From Oceanimonas sp052119705 (lineage in GTDB: Bacteria; Pseudomonadota; Gammaproteobacteria; Enterobacterales; Aeromonadaceae): a stretch of 64,000 nt of DNA. The position numbers and the translations under genes were made by a program. Positions 42,049-50,006 of the stretch are shown here, piece by piece. The stretch covers positions 62,001-126,000 of the forward strand of contig NZ_JBGQOP010000007.1 of the NCBI RefSeq assembly GCF_052119705.1. The letters are read 5' to 3'. The notes under the pieces are model-generated. The model did not search any database and was not told where the DNA came from. It saw only the letters and a list, made by a program, of their open reading frames with translations. Position 1 is the stretch's first letter; each line of letters starts with the position of its first letter.

Positions 42049-42849
42049 TTAAGCGCAGTTTTCTGGGGTAATAAATCGCGGCAGGGTATCGTCTTTGCGC
42101 AGCGTTAAAATTTCGCAGCCGTCTTCAGTAACCAGCAGGGTGTGCTCGTATTGTGCAGACAAGCTACGATCTTTGGTGAGTACGGTCCAACCGTCGGCCA
42201 TCATCTTGCTGTGGCGTTTACCGGCGTTGATCATGGGCTCTATGGTAAAGCACATGCCGGCGGCTAACACTTCACCGGTACCTGGAATGCCGTAGTGGAC
42301 CACTTGTGGCTCTTCGTGAAAGTCAGCACCAATACCGTGGCCGCAATATTCACGTACTACCGAATAGTTATGATCTTCAGCATGCTTTTGAATAGCCGCA
42401 CCTATGTCGCCTAACTGCATGCCAGGGCGTACCATCTTGATGCCAATTTCTAAGCATTCTAATGTTACGCGGCATAGGCGTTCGGCCAAAATGCTGGGCT
42501 TACCGACGAAGAACATTTTTGATGAATCACCGTGGTAGCCATCCTTGATCACGGTGATGTCGATATTGATGATGTCGCCGTCTTTGAGCTTTTTGTCAGC
42601 CGGAATACCATGGCAAATCACGTGGTTAACTGAAGTACAAATAGACTTTGGAAAGCCATGATAGTTAAGTGGCGCCGGAATCGCGCCTTGCACATTAACG
42701 ATATAATCGTGACAAATAGTGTTGAGCTCTTCGGTAGTGACACCAATTTGAATATGGGGCTCGATCATTTCCAGTACTTCGGCGGCCAAGCGACCAGCGA
42801 CGCGCATTTTTTCCATTTCTTCCGGGGTTTTGATGACTATGCTGCTCAT
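42049..42849 (-). CDS. map: Methionine aminopeptidase, type I
   Basis: Removes the initiator methionine from nascent proteins. 266 residues from ATG 42849 (E. coli 264). Metal ligands are in DIINIDITVIKDGYHGDSSKMF (two Asp), GHGIGADFHEEP (His), FTIEPMINAG (Glu) and QYEHTLLVTEDG (Glu). The open frame extends 34 residues further (to 42951), but the family start MSSIVIKTPEEMEKMRVAG fits 42849. Divergent from rpsB, as in E. coli and many relatives. Confidence 0.95.
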   Translation of the reverse strand: MSSIVIKTPEEMEKMRVAGRLAAEVLEMIEPHIQIGVTTEELNTICHDYIVNVQGAIPAPLNYHGFPKSICTSVNHVICHGIPADKKLKDGDIINIDITVIKDGYHGDSSKMFFVGKPSILAERLCRVTLECLEIGIKMVRPGMQLGDIGAAIQKHAEDHNYSVVREYCGHGIGADFHEEPQVVHYGIPGTGEVLAAGMCFTIEPMINAGKRHSKMMADGWTVLTKDRSLSAQYEHTLLVTEDGCEILTLRKDDTLPRFITPENCA

Positions 42850-43284
42850 GAAATTTGCTTCTCTGTTGAGTTGGCGCCCGGTGAGTGTTGCGTTGGAATA
42901 GCGCGGGGCGTCGAATGAATCGAAGTGATAACGGGCACTATTTATGGACAAGAAGGCTGCTATCAGGCCGAAAATTGTAACGCTATAACGGGAAGTGGTA
43001 AAGGGTGAGTGAAAGCGCCCAGCGTTCAGCGCCTAGCACTAAGCTCCACAATAGAGCTAAAGATAAGAGGTTTTTTGCCGCGAAACCCACGAAAGCCGCG
43101 AAAAATAGGGAACAGATCTAAAAGGGATTTTTATTGTAAGGGTAAACCAATATTTAGTTGTCGGTCTTACCAATAATACATTTGGTGTCACCTTGATCTT
43201 TTAGCGGACTTAGCGGGTTTCGTTGCGAGAAGGTTTTTATCACTCGTGGCTAAGTATCTCTGGCGTTCTGGGCTGGTTTTGTGT
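42850..43284. repeat. map-rpsB divergent spacer with palindromic element (43074-43227) and heptads
   Basis: 43074-43227 is a full GCAACGAAA-type element: TTTTTTGCCGCGAAACCCAC and CGCGAAAAATAGGGAACAG on the left, TTAGCGGGTTTCGTTGCG on the right, with GTAAGGG..CTTACC inside. It is especially close to the copy at 54266. 43002-43041 is a heptad tract (GGTAAAG GGTGAGT, then GCGCCCA GCGTTCA GCGCCTA GCACTAA). No gene was seen. Confidence 0.75.
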
Positions 43285-43300
43285 TATAAAACGCGCCGCA
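43285..43300 (+). promoter_or_regulatory. Possible rpsB promoter -10 with GC-rich discriminator
   Basis: TATAAA at 43285-43290 is followed directly by ACGCGCCGC. A GC-rich discriminator just after the -10 is typical of stringently controlled ribosomal promoters. The -35 is not convincing. About 200 bases of leader would separate it from rpsB, enough for the S2-binding leader and a heptad tract at 43345-43366 (GCTTCTA GCTTAAG GCTTATC). Confidence 0.4.
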
Positions 43301-43403
43301 GTGCTAGGTTTTTAACTTTGGGTTGGTTGTTGTTTTACTTACAGCTTCTAGCTTAAGGCTTATCGCTATCACTTCGACCATTCACCCTTTTAATACACAC
43401 ACA

Positions 43404-43486
43404 CATCGGCACATGCTCTAGGGTGCTCTTCGGAGTTGGAGACATGGGATGTGTGGAGGCCTAACCCAATACACTTATTTGAGGAA
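43404..43486 (+). promoter_or_regulatory. rpsB 5' leader (S2 autoregulatory element)
   Basis: The block from GCTCTAGGGTGCTC through GTTGGAGACATGGGATGTG and GGAGGCCTAACCC lies just upstream of the rpsB start. A conserved structured rpsB leader through which S2 represses rpsB-tsf is established for gammaproteobacteria, and the GGAGACATGGGATG..GGAGGC..AACCC core resembles it. The in-frame ATG at 43443 and neighbouring upstream codons belong to this structure, not to the protein. Confidence 0.65.
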
Positions 43487-43489
43487 ATC

Positions 43490-44218
43490 ATGGCACAAGT
43501 ATCTATGCGCGACATGCTGAAAGCCGGCGTTCACTTTGGTCACCAGACTCGTTACTGGAACCCAAAAATGAAGCCGTTTATCTTTGGCGCCAGCAACCGA
43601 GTTCACATCATCAACTTAGAAAAAACAGTTCCTATGTTTAACGATGCGATGAACTACATCAGCAGCGTTGCTTCTAAGAAAGGTAAAATTCTGTTTGTTG
43701 GTACTAAGCGCGCAGCCTCAGAAGCCGTTAAAGAAGCCGCAATCAGCTGCGATCAGTTCTATGTGAACCATCGCTGGTTGGGTGGCATGCTGACTAACTG
43801 GAAAACTGTTCGTCAGTCAATCAGCCGCTTGAAAGAGCTGGAAGTTCAGTCTGCAGACGGTACCTTCGACAAGCTGACCAAGAAAGAAGCGCTGATGCGT
43901 TCTCGTGAAATGGAAAAGCTGGAGAAGTCTCTGGGTGGTATCAAGAACATGGGCGGTCTGCCAGACGTACTGTTCGTAGTTGACGCTGACCACGAGCACA
44001 TCGCTATCAAAGAAGCCAACAACTTGGGCATTCCTGTGGTATCGATCGTGGACACCAACTCTAACCCAGACAACATAGATTACATCATTCCAGGTAACGA
44101 TGACGCCATCCGTGCCGTTCAGTTATACCTGAATGCTGCAGCTAGCGCCGTTACTGCTGCTCGTGCACAAGATGCTGCCGTGCAACAAGCGGAAGACAAC
44201 TACGTCGTAGAAGAGTAA
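43490..44218 (+). CDS. rpsB: 30S ribosomal protein S2
   Basis: Small-subunit ribosomal protein. 242 residues from ATG 43490 (E. coli 241). MAQVSMRDMLKAGVHFGHQTRYWNPKMKPFIFG is the family start; GTKRAASEAVKEAA, WLGGMLTNWKTVRQSI and VDTNSNPDNIDYIIPGNDDAIRA are conserved. The open frame reaches further upstream, but those codons lie in the regulatory leader, and TGAGGA 5-9 bases before 43490 is the ribosome site. First gene of rpsB-tsf. Confidence 0.98.
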   Translation: MAQVSMRDMLKAGVHFGHQTRYWNPKMKPFIFGASNRVHIINLEKTVPMFNDAMNYISSVASKKGKILFVGTKRAASEAVKEAAISCDQFYVNHRWLGGMLTNWKTVRQSISRLKELEVQSADGTFDKLTKKEALMRSREMEKLEKSLGGIKNMGGLPDVLFVVDADHEHIAIKEANNLGIPVVSIVDTNSNPDNIDYIIPGNDDAIRAVQLYLNAAASAVTAARAQDAAVQQAEDNYVVEE

Positions 44219-44271
44219 TAAAGCAAAAGCTTAGGCTTCTGCCGTTATTAACCATACGAAAGTAATGTGTT

Positions 44272-44297
44272 AACAGGGGCCTAGTGCCCCTGTTTTC
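44272..44297 (+). terminator. rpsB-tsf intergenic terminator/attenuator
   Basis: ACAGGGGC (44273-44280) and GCCCCTGT (44286-44293) form a perfect stem with a 5-base loop followed by TTTTCTT. It likely reduces tsf transcription relative to rpsB, as known for the E. coli operon. Confidence 0.8.
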
Positions 44298-44342
44298 TTA
44301 TGTAAAAAGTTTTCTTGTGTATCAAGATTGAGGATGTTTAAG

Positions 44343-45224
44343 ATGACTACTGTTACCGCGGCCATGGTAAAAGAACTGCGTGAGCGCACTGGCGCCGGCA
44401 TGATGGATTGTAAAAAGGCGTTGACCGACGCACAAGGCGACATTGAGCTTGCCATTGAAGAAATGCGTAAATCTGGTCAAGCAAAAGCTGCTAAGAAAGC
44501 TGGCCGTATTGCTGCTGAAGGCGTGATCTTAATGCGTCAAGCAGGCAACACTGCTGTGATGATTGAGCTGAACAGTGAAACTGACTTTGTAGCAAAAGAC
44601 GCTAGCTTCTGCGCCTTTGGTGACAAAGTTATCGAAATCGCTTTGGCTAACAAAATCAATGACCTGGACGCTTTGAAAGCGGCCGAGTACGAAAACGGCG
44701 AAAGCATCGAAACGGCATTGACTAACCTGATCGCCAAGATCGGTGAAAACATGAGCCTGCGTCGTATCGAGTTGGTAGAAGGTGACAACCTGACTACTTA
44801 CCTGCACGGCACCCGGATTGGCGTTATCGTCAATCTGAAAGGCGGTGACGAAGAAGTGGCAAAAGACGTAGCTATGCATGTAGCGGCTTCTAGCCCACAG
44901 TTCGTTAAGCCAGAAGACGTGTCTGCTGAAGTTGTAGCCAAAGAGCGCGAAATTCAGGTAGACATCGCTATCAACTCTGGCAAAACTAAAGAAATCGCCG
45001 AGAAGATGGTTGAAGGCCGCATGAAGAAGTTCACCGGTGAGATCTCTCTGACTGGTCAGCAATTCGTGAAAGATCCTTCTATTACCGTCGCCGACCTGCT
45101 GAAGCAGAAAAATGCCGATGCCATTAGTTTCGTTCGCTATGAAGTGGGTGAAGGTATTGAGCGCGCAGAAGAAGACTTCGCTGCAGAAGTTCAAGCACAA
45201 ATTGCCGCTTCTACCAAAGCGTAA
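44343..45224 (+). CDS. tsf: Elongation factor Ts
   Basis: Guanine-nucleotide exchange factor for EF-Tu. 293 residues from ATG 44343 (E. coli 283). N-terminal UBA-like VTAAMVKELRERTGAGMMDCKKAL, the TDFVAKDASF exchange motif (Asp-Phe that intrudes into EF-Tu) and two core subdomains are all recognisable. GAGG lies 9 bases upstream; the frame from 44328 is a chance extension. Followed by its own terminator. Confidence 0.98.
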   Translation: MTTVTAAMVKELRERTGAGMMDCKKALTDAQGDIELAIEEMRKSGQAKAAKKAGRIAAEGVILMRQAGNTAVMIELNSETDFVAKDASFCAFGDKVIEIALANKINDLDALKAAEYENGESIETALTNLIAKIGENMSLRRIELVEGDNLTTYLHGTRIGVIVNLKGGDEEVAKDVAMHVAASSPQFVKPEDVSAEVVAKEREIQVDIAINSGKTKEIAEKMVEGRMKKFTGEISLTGQQFVKDPSITVADLLKQKNADAISFVRYEVGEGIERAEEDFAAEVQAQIAASTKA

Positions 45225-45262
45225 TTGTTGCTGATTTAATGCTAGGGTCTTTGACCTTAAAT

Positions 45263-45290
45263 AGACCGCGACCTGTGTCGCGGTTTTTCT
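45263..45290 (+). terminator. rpsB-tsf terminator
   Basis: ACCGCGAC (45265-45272), loop CTGT, GTCGCGGT (45277-45284), then TTTTCT. A perfect 8-bp stem 40 bases after the tsf stop and 19 bases before pyrH. Confidence 0.88.
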
Positions 45291-45308
45291 ATGACTAGGA
45301 ATAGAAGC

Positions 45309-46040
45309 ATGAGTACCAATCCTAAACCTGCATACAGACGCATTCTTCTTAAACTAAGCGGCGAAGCGCTGCAAGGTGAAGAGGGCTTTGGTATTGATCC
45401 CGGCGTCTTAGAACGCATGGCGCAAGAAATCAAAGAATTGGTTGAGCTGGGCGTGCAAGTGGGCGTGGTCATCGGCGGCGGTAACCTGTTTCGTGGTGCA
45501 GGCTTGGCCCAAGCGGGCATGAACCGCGTGGTGGGCGACCACATGGGTATGTTGGCGACCGTGATGAACGGCTTGGCGATGCGCGATGCCCTGCACCGTG
45601 CTTATGTGAATGCCCGTCTAATGTCAGCCATTACGCTGGAAGGCGTATGCGACCCGTACAATTGGGCTGACGCCATTAGTTTGTTGCGCAAAGGACGAGT
45701 GGTGATATTTTCTGCCGGCACCGGCAATCCCTTTTTTACCACAGACACCGCAGCCTGCTTACGTGGCATTGAAATTGAAGCGGACGTGGTCTTAAAAGCC
45801 ACTAAGGTCGACGGCGTGTATAGCGAAGATCCGATGAAGAATCCGGATGCCGAGCTCTACAATCACTTAGGCTATGACGATGTGCTAGCCAAAGAGTTGC
45901 AAGTCATGGACTTAGCCGCCTTTACTTTGGCCCGTGACCACGATATGCCCATTCGTATCTTTAACATGAATAAGCCAGGTGCCCTGCGTCGTGCCGTGAT
46001 GGGCGAAACCGAAGGCACTTTGATCAGCCGTAAGCTTTAA
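45309..46040 (+). CDS. pyrH: Uridylate kinase
   Basis: Hexameric UMP kinase of the amino-acid kinase fold, UMP to UDP. 243 residues from ATG 45309 (E. coli 241). RILLKLSGEALQGEEGFGIDP, VVIGGGNLFRGAGLAQAGMNRVVGDHMGMLATVMNGLA (acceptor site) and FSAGTGNPFFTTDTAA (ATP site) are intact. AGGA lies 8 bases upstream; ATG 45291 is in the terminator tail and less likely. Supplies pyrimidine nucleotides including those for UDP and dTDP sugars. Confidence 0.97.
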   Translation: MSTNPKPAYRRILLKLSGEALQGEEGFGIDPGVLERMAQEIKELVELGVQVGVVIGGGNLFRGAGLAQAGMNRVVGDHMGMLATVMNGLAMRDALHRAYVNARLMSAITLEGVCDPYNWADAISLLRKGRVVIFSAGTGNPFFTTDTAACLRGIEIEADVVLKATKVDGVYSEDPMKNPDAELYNHLGYDDVLAKELQVMDLAAFTLARDHDMPIRIFNMNKPGALRRAVMGETEGTLISRKL

Positions 46041-46203
46041 TCACTCGCTGGAAGCTTGCAGCCGAGCGCTGGAAGAAAAACATACACATTTTAGTTCTGG
46101 AAGTATAAAAATAAGCGGACAGTAAAGGTAGAAGTAGCAAACTGACTTTTTGAGCTTCTGGCTTCAAGCTTATAGCTTCCAGCTTTTTTGAGGAAATAAC
46201 ACC
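46041..46203. repeat. pyrH-frr spacer with two heptad tracts
   Basis: 46047-46076 has GCTGGAA GCTTGCA GCCGAGC GCTGGAA units, and 46152-46187 has GCTTCTG GCTTCAA GCTTATA GCTTCCA GCTTTT in the complementary sense, so the two are roughly inverted across the spacer. The second tract ends just before the frr ribosome site (GAGG 46190-46193). Confidence 0.75.
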
Positions 46204-46761
46204 GTGATTAACGAGATTGTAAAAGACGCCAAAGAGCGCATGGAAAAAAGTCTGGAATCTTTGAAAACCCAGATGAACAAAGTACGTACCGGTCGTGCGC
46301 ACCCTAGCTTGTTAGACACTATTTATGTGGACTACTACGGTGCTGCCACTCCGCTTAAGCAGGTGGGTAATATTACCACCGAAGACTCGCGCACCTTGGC
46401 CGTTACTGTGTTTGATAGTTCTATGCTTAAAGCCGTAGAAAAAGCCATTATGAGCTCTGATTTGGGCCTGAACCCATCAAGCACAGGCACCATGATCCGT
46501 ATTCCGCTGCCTTCGTTAACCGAAGAGCGTCGTAAAGATTTGATCAAGGTTGTGCGTAACGAAGCAGAGCAAGGCCGAGTAGCTATTCGTAATATTCGTC
46601 GTGATGCCAATGGTGATTTTAAGTCATTGTTAAAAGACAAAGAAATTTCTGAAGACGATGATCGTCGCGCACACGATGAAGTACAGAAAATTACCGATAC
46701 TTACATCAAGCTGGTGGACGAAGCACTGACCGCCAAAGAGAAAGAGTTAATGGAAATCTAA
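46204..46761 (+). CDS. frr: Ribosome recycling factor
   Basis: Splits post-termination ribosomes with EF-G. 185 residues, the same as E. coli. VRTGRAHPSLLDTIYVDYYGAATPL, NITTEDSRTLAV, and PLPSLTEERRKDLIKVVRNEAEQGRVAIRNIRRDAN are the conserved RRF blocks. The start is GTG 46204 with GAGG 10 bases upstream. A terminator follows 24 bases downstream, so uppS may have its own promoter or depend on read-through. Confidence 0.97.
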   Translation: MINEIVKDAKERMEKSLESLKTQMNKVRTGRAHPSLLDTIYVDYYGAATPLKQVGNITTEDSRTLAVTVFDSSMLKAVEKAIMSSDLGLNPSSTGTMIRIPLPSLTEERRKDLIKVVRNEAEQGRVAIRNIRRDANGDFKSLLKDKEISEDDDRRAHDEVQKITDTYIKLVDEALTAKEKELMEI

Positions 46762-46784
46762 TCCATACATCGGGTATAGTGACC

Positions 46785-46819
46785 AACGCCGCGCAGCTGC
46801 CTGCTCGGCGTTTTTTTTT
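46785..46819 (+). terminator. frr terminator
   Basis: AACGCCG (46785-46791) pairs with CGGCGTT (46806-46812), the loop holds a GCAGCTGC self-complementary core, and a run of nine T follows (46811-46819). It ends 16 bases before uppS. Confidence 0.82.
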
Positions 46820-46835
46820 GCGCAGGAGCGATTTA

Positions 46836-47603
46836 ATGCCAACGACTGAATCAATGGCAGCCTTGGAACAGCTAACCCCGTTGCCACGCCATGTGGCTAT
46901 TATCATGGATGGCAACGGGCGTTGGGCACAAGAACGCGGCAAGCTGCGGGTCAGCGGTCATAAAGCCGGCGTGAAGTCGGTGCGGGCAGCCGTGAGTTTT
47001 GCTTACCAACTTAAATTAGATGCGCTGACCTTATTTGCGTTTTCCAGTGAAAACTGGCGTCGACCCGCAGACGAAGTGAGCGCCTTAATGGGCTTATTTA
47101 TGGCGGTGCTGGGCTCTGAGGTGAAAAAACTGCATCGTAATAACATTCGTTTGCAGATCATCGGCGAGCGCAGCGGTTTTAGTCAGCTCTTGCAGCGCAA
47201 AATTGCCAATGCCGAGGCGTTGACCGCCAATAACACTGGGCTAACGCTCAATATTGCCGCCAATTACGGCGGCCGTTGGGACATAGTGCAAGCCTGTCGC
47301 TACATGGCAGAGCAGGTAGCCTGCGGCGAGCGAACGGTGGCTGACATTACGGAAGCGTCGTTAAACGAGCTGATGAGCATGAGTAATTTAAGCCCAGTGG
47401 ATTTATTGATCCGCACCGGTGGTGAGCAGCGTATTAGCAACTTTTTACTCTGGCAGCTTGCCTATGCAGAGCTGTATTTCACCGATGTGTTATGGCCAGA
47501 CTTTAATGACACCGCCTTTAGTGAGGCGATTGCCGCCTTTGTTGGCCGCGAGCGCCGCTTTGGCTGCACCGGTGAACAGATCCGCGCCTTACTGGTGAAG
47601 TAA
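46836..47603 (+). CDS. uppS: Undecaprenyl diphosphate synthase (cis-prenyltransferase)
   Basis: Makes the C55 lipid carrier used for peptidoglycan and for the O-antigen encoded at 20-38 kb. 255 residues from ATG 46836 (E. coli 253). HVAIIMDGNGRWAQ (catalytic Asp), FSSENWRRP, NIAANYGGRWDI and RTGGEQRISNFLLWQLAYAELYF are intact. AGGAG lies 7 bases upstream; the longer frame starts inside the frr terminator. Confidence 0.97.
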   Translation: MPTTESMAALEQLTPLPRHVAIIMDGNGRWAQERGKLRVSGHKAGVKSVRAAVSFAYQLKLDALTLFAFSSENWRRPADEVSALMGLFMAVLGSEVKKLHRNNIRLQIIGERSGFSQLLQRKIANAEALTANNTGLTLNIAANYGGRWDIVQACRYMAEQVACGERTVADITEASLNELMSMSNLSPVDLLIRTGGEQRISNFLLWQLAYAELYFTDVLWPDFNDTAFSEAIAAFVGRERRFGCTGEQIRALLVK

Positions 47604-47940
47604 AAAGCACCGAGCGCCCGGCACCAAGCATCGAGCTAAACAAGCGCTAAAAATTTTGACAACAAAACCCGCTAAACCTGCAGAATAATCGAGATGGAAT
47701 AAGAGCGAAAAAGGATCTTATTGGTAAGGTTTAAACCGTTAAATAGTTACTTTTTAGATATGCTCTTGATAGTTTCGGTGGGTTAGTGGATTTCGTTGCA
47801 ATAGCGCTTTATGAGTAAGAGCTAAAGAAGGTTTGGTTTTTGATCTAAACGAACGGGGTGTGGCGTCAGGAATGGGGAGTTTAGCTTTACCCTTCACTCC
47901 TCACACTTCACCCTCTCCTTGTATTAATAGAGGTTCTGCT
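47604..47940. repeat. uppS-cdsA spacer: palindromic element and heptads
   Basis: 47608-47634 has GCACCGA GCGCCCG GCACCAA GCATCGA heptads. 47654-47801 is a diverged full copy of the GCAACGAAA-type element (TTTTGACAACAAAACCCGC ... GGATTTCGTTGCAA) with GGTAAGG inside. 47886-47917 has TTTACCC TTCACTC CTCACAC TTCACCC heptads. In other gammaproteobacteria uppS and cdsA are close together, so about 330 bases of repeat material appear to have been placed in the operon. Confidence 0.72.
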
Positions 47941-48816
47941 TTGTTAAAACTACGAATCATCACCGCACTGTGCTTAGTGCCTTTGGTACTGGCAGCCTTG
48001 TTCTTGTTGCCGTTTAACTATTTCGCCATGTTTGTCGGTGTCATCTTCTTGTTGGCGTCCATTGAGTGGGGCCACTTTATCGATAAAGATCGCGCTCTTA
48101 TCACTATGTTTGCCATGGGCATAGTGCTCTATGGCTTAATGGGCTTGTTGCCGTTGCAAGGTCTATGGACCGAAAACACCAGCTTTGACACCTTAGCCGC
48201 CGGTATGGAGCCACGGTTAAGCTATTTGTATATAGTTGCCGGCGTATGGTGGTTAGTGGCACTTGCTCTTGTGCTGACTTTTCCGCGCAGTGCAACAAAG
48301 TGGCGGGGCAATGCCGCTATACAGTCTACTTTTGCCTTTTTAACCTTAGTGCCATTTTTTTGGGCAGTAATGACACTGCGCAGCTTTGAGTATCAATCTA
48401 ACCCACACTTTGGTGCTTGGTTGTTACTGTTTGTGATGGGGCTGGTCTGGGCTGCCGATACCGGTGCCTACTTCGTGGGACGGGCATGGGGCAAACGTAA
48501 GCTGTGCCCGAATGTCAGCCCAGGTAAAACGGTAGAAGGCATGTTGGGTGGCGTGGCCTCAGCCGCGGTGTTGGCGGTCATAGTTACCTTGAGTCTGGAT
48601 TTGTCGAGCCAGCAGACTGTGATTGTTTTAGTCGCCTCAATCGTTTCGGTATTAGCCTCTGTGCTGGGTGATTTAACTGAGAGCATGTTTAAGCGCGAAG
48701 CGGGCTTAAAAGACTCCGGTAATATCTTGCCCGGTCACGGCGGTATCATGGACCGTATCGACAGCTTAACTGCGGCACTCCCCGTATTCGTGCTCGTTGT
48801 GTGGCTGTTGAGTTAA
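47941..48816 (+). CDS. cdsA: Phosphatidate cytidylyltransferase
   Basis: Integral membrane enzyme making CDP-diacylglycerol for all phospholipids. 291 residues from TTG 47941 (E. coli 285). About eight membrane segments; the family signature AWGKRKLCPNVSPGKTVEGMLGG lies before SVLGDLTESMFKREAGLKDSGNILPGHGGIMDRIDS, with the conserved metal-binding Asp residues. TTG 47941 (LLKLRIITALCLVPL) aligns with the E. coli start and has AGAGG 7 bases upstream; the frame from 47833 would run through a heptad tract. The dxr ATG overlaps its stop. Confidence 0.94.
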   Translation: MLKLRIITALCLVPLVLAALFLLPFNYFAMFVGVIFLLASIEWGHFIDKDRALITMFAMGIVLYGLMGLLPLQGLWTENTSFDTLAAGMEPRLSYLYIVAGVWWLVALALVLTFPRSATKWRGNAAIQSTFAFLTLVPFFWAVMTLRSFEYQSNPHFGAWLLLFVMGLVWAADTGAYFVGRAWGKRKLCPNVSPGKTVEGMLGGVASAAVLAVIVTLSLDLSSQQTVIVLVASIVSVLASVLGDLTESMFKREAGLKDSGNILPGHGGIMDRIDSLTAALPVFVLVVWLLS

Positions 48817-50006
48817 TGGAATCTCTGGCGATACTGGGAGCCACTGGCTCCATAGGGCAAAGTACTCTTGCTGTGGTGCGCCAGCATCCAGCGCGTTTTT
48901 CGTTGTTCGCCTTAAGTGCCAACAGCAATGTCACGCGCATGCTTGCCGACTGCGTGGAGTTTGCGCCGCGCTATGCGGTCATGGTAGATGAAGATGCGGC
49001 TAAGCAGTTACGCCAACAATTGGCGCAATTAAACTGCGCCACACAGGTACTGAGCGGCAGTGCTGCGTTGTGCGAAGTAGCCCGCGAGCCAGAAGTGAGC
49101 ACTGTAATGGCTGCCATTGTGGGAGCTGCCGGTTTGCTCTCCACGCTGGCCGCGGTTAAAGCCGGTAAGCGGGTGTTGCTGGCGAATAAAGAAGCGCTGG
49201 TCATGAGCGGTGAGCTGTTTATCGATGCCGTGCATCAATACGGTGCTCAGTTATTACCGATTGATAGTGAGCACAATGCCATCTTTCAGTGTTTGCCTAG
49301 CACCTTGCAGCAAAACCCCGGCCGCGGCAGTTTGAGTGACGCGGGCGTCAGTAAAATTTTATTGACCGGCTCCGGTGGCCCGTTTCGTTATACGCCGATT
49401 GATGACTTGTACGGCGTGTCGCCGGCACAAGCCATAGCGCATCCTAACTGGTCTATGGGGCCGAAAATCTCCGTCGATTCAGCCACCATGATGAACAAAG
49501 GGTTGGAATACATAGAGGCGCGCTGGTTATTTAATGCGGCTCCCCATCAGCTGCAAGTCTTAGTGCATCCGCAGTCGGTTATTCATTCCATGGTTCAGTA
49601 CTCAGATGGTTCTGTATTGGCGCAGCTTGGCCAGCCAGATATGATGACGCCGATTGCCCACGCTCTGGCGTATCCGGCGCGCATTGCCTCGGGCGTGGCG
49701 CCCTTAGATTTTTGTGCTTTAGGTGAACTCAGTTTTATGGCGCCAGACATGGCCCGATATCCCTGTTTGCAGCTGGCGATAGACGCCTGTGCTAGCGGCC
49801 AAGGCGCGACCACGGCACTGAATGCGGCCAATGAAATAGCGGTGGCGGCCTTTTTAGCTGGACAGTTAAATTTTATGGCTATCGCCGAAGTGAACGAGGC
49901 GGTGATGCAAACGTTGGGCGCAAGCTCAGTCGGTAATATTGATGACATTATTGCACTGGACAATCAGGCAAGAAGTTGTGCGACAGCACACATAAGGAAG
50001 TATTAA
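48816..50006 (+). CDS. dxr: 1-deoxy-D-xylulose 5-phosphate reductoisomerase
   Basis: Second step of the MEP isoprenoid pathway, NADPH-dependent, which ultimately feeds UppS. 396 residues from ATG 48816 (E. coli 398). LAILGATGSIGQSTLAVV binds NADPH, LANKEALVMSGE, PIDSEHNAIFQCL (metal Asp/Glu), GSGGPFR, and SVDSATMMNKGLEYIEA (Glu) are intact. Start overlaps cdsA stop by one base, and the rseP start overlaps its stop by one base. dxr placed after cdsA is the Vibrio/Aeromonas-like order rather than that of E. coli. Confidence 0.96.
   Translation: MESLAILGATGSIGQSTLAVVRQHPARFSLFALSANSNVTRMLADCVEFAPRYAVMVDEDAAKQLRQQLAQLNCATQVLSGSAALCEVAREPEVSTVMAAIVGAAGLLSTLAAVKAGKRVLLANKEALVMSGELFIDAVHQYGAQLLPIDSEHNAIFQCLPSTLQQNPGRGSLSDAGVSKILLTGSGGPFRYTPIDDLYGVSPAQAIAHPNWSMGPKISVDSATMMNKGLEYIEARWLFNAAPHQLQVLVHPQSVIHSMVQYSDGSVLAQLGQPDMMTPIAHALAYPARIASGVAPLDFCALGELSFMAPDMARYPCLQLAIDACASGQGATTALNAANEIAVAAFLAGQLNFMAIAEVNEAVMQTLGASSVGNIDDIIALDNQARSCATAHIRKY

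Noticed and set aside
42850..42951. 34-residue extension of map
   Set aside because: The family start MSSIVIKTPEEME corresponds to 42849; no ribosome site supports the longer form.
43436..43489. N-terminal extension of rpsB (METWDVWRPNP...)
   Set aside because: These codons lie in the conserved structured S2 leader; ATG 43490 has a good ribosome site and matches the family start.
47833..47940. 36-residue N-terminal extension of cdsA
   Set aside because: It runs through a heptad tract and the right part of the spacer; TTG 47941 has AGAGG upstream and aligns with the E. coli start.
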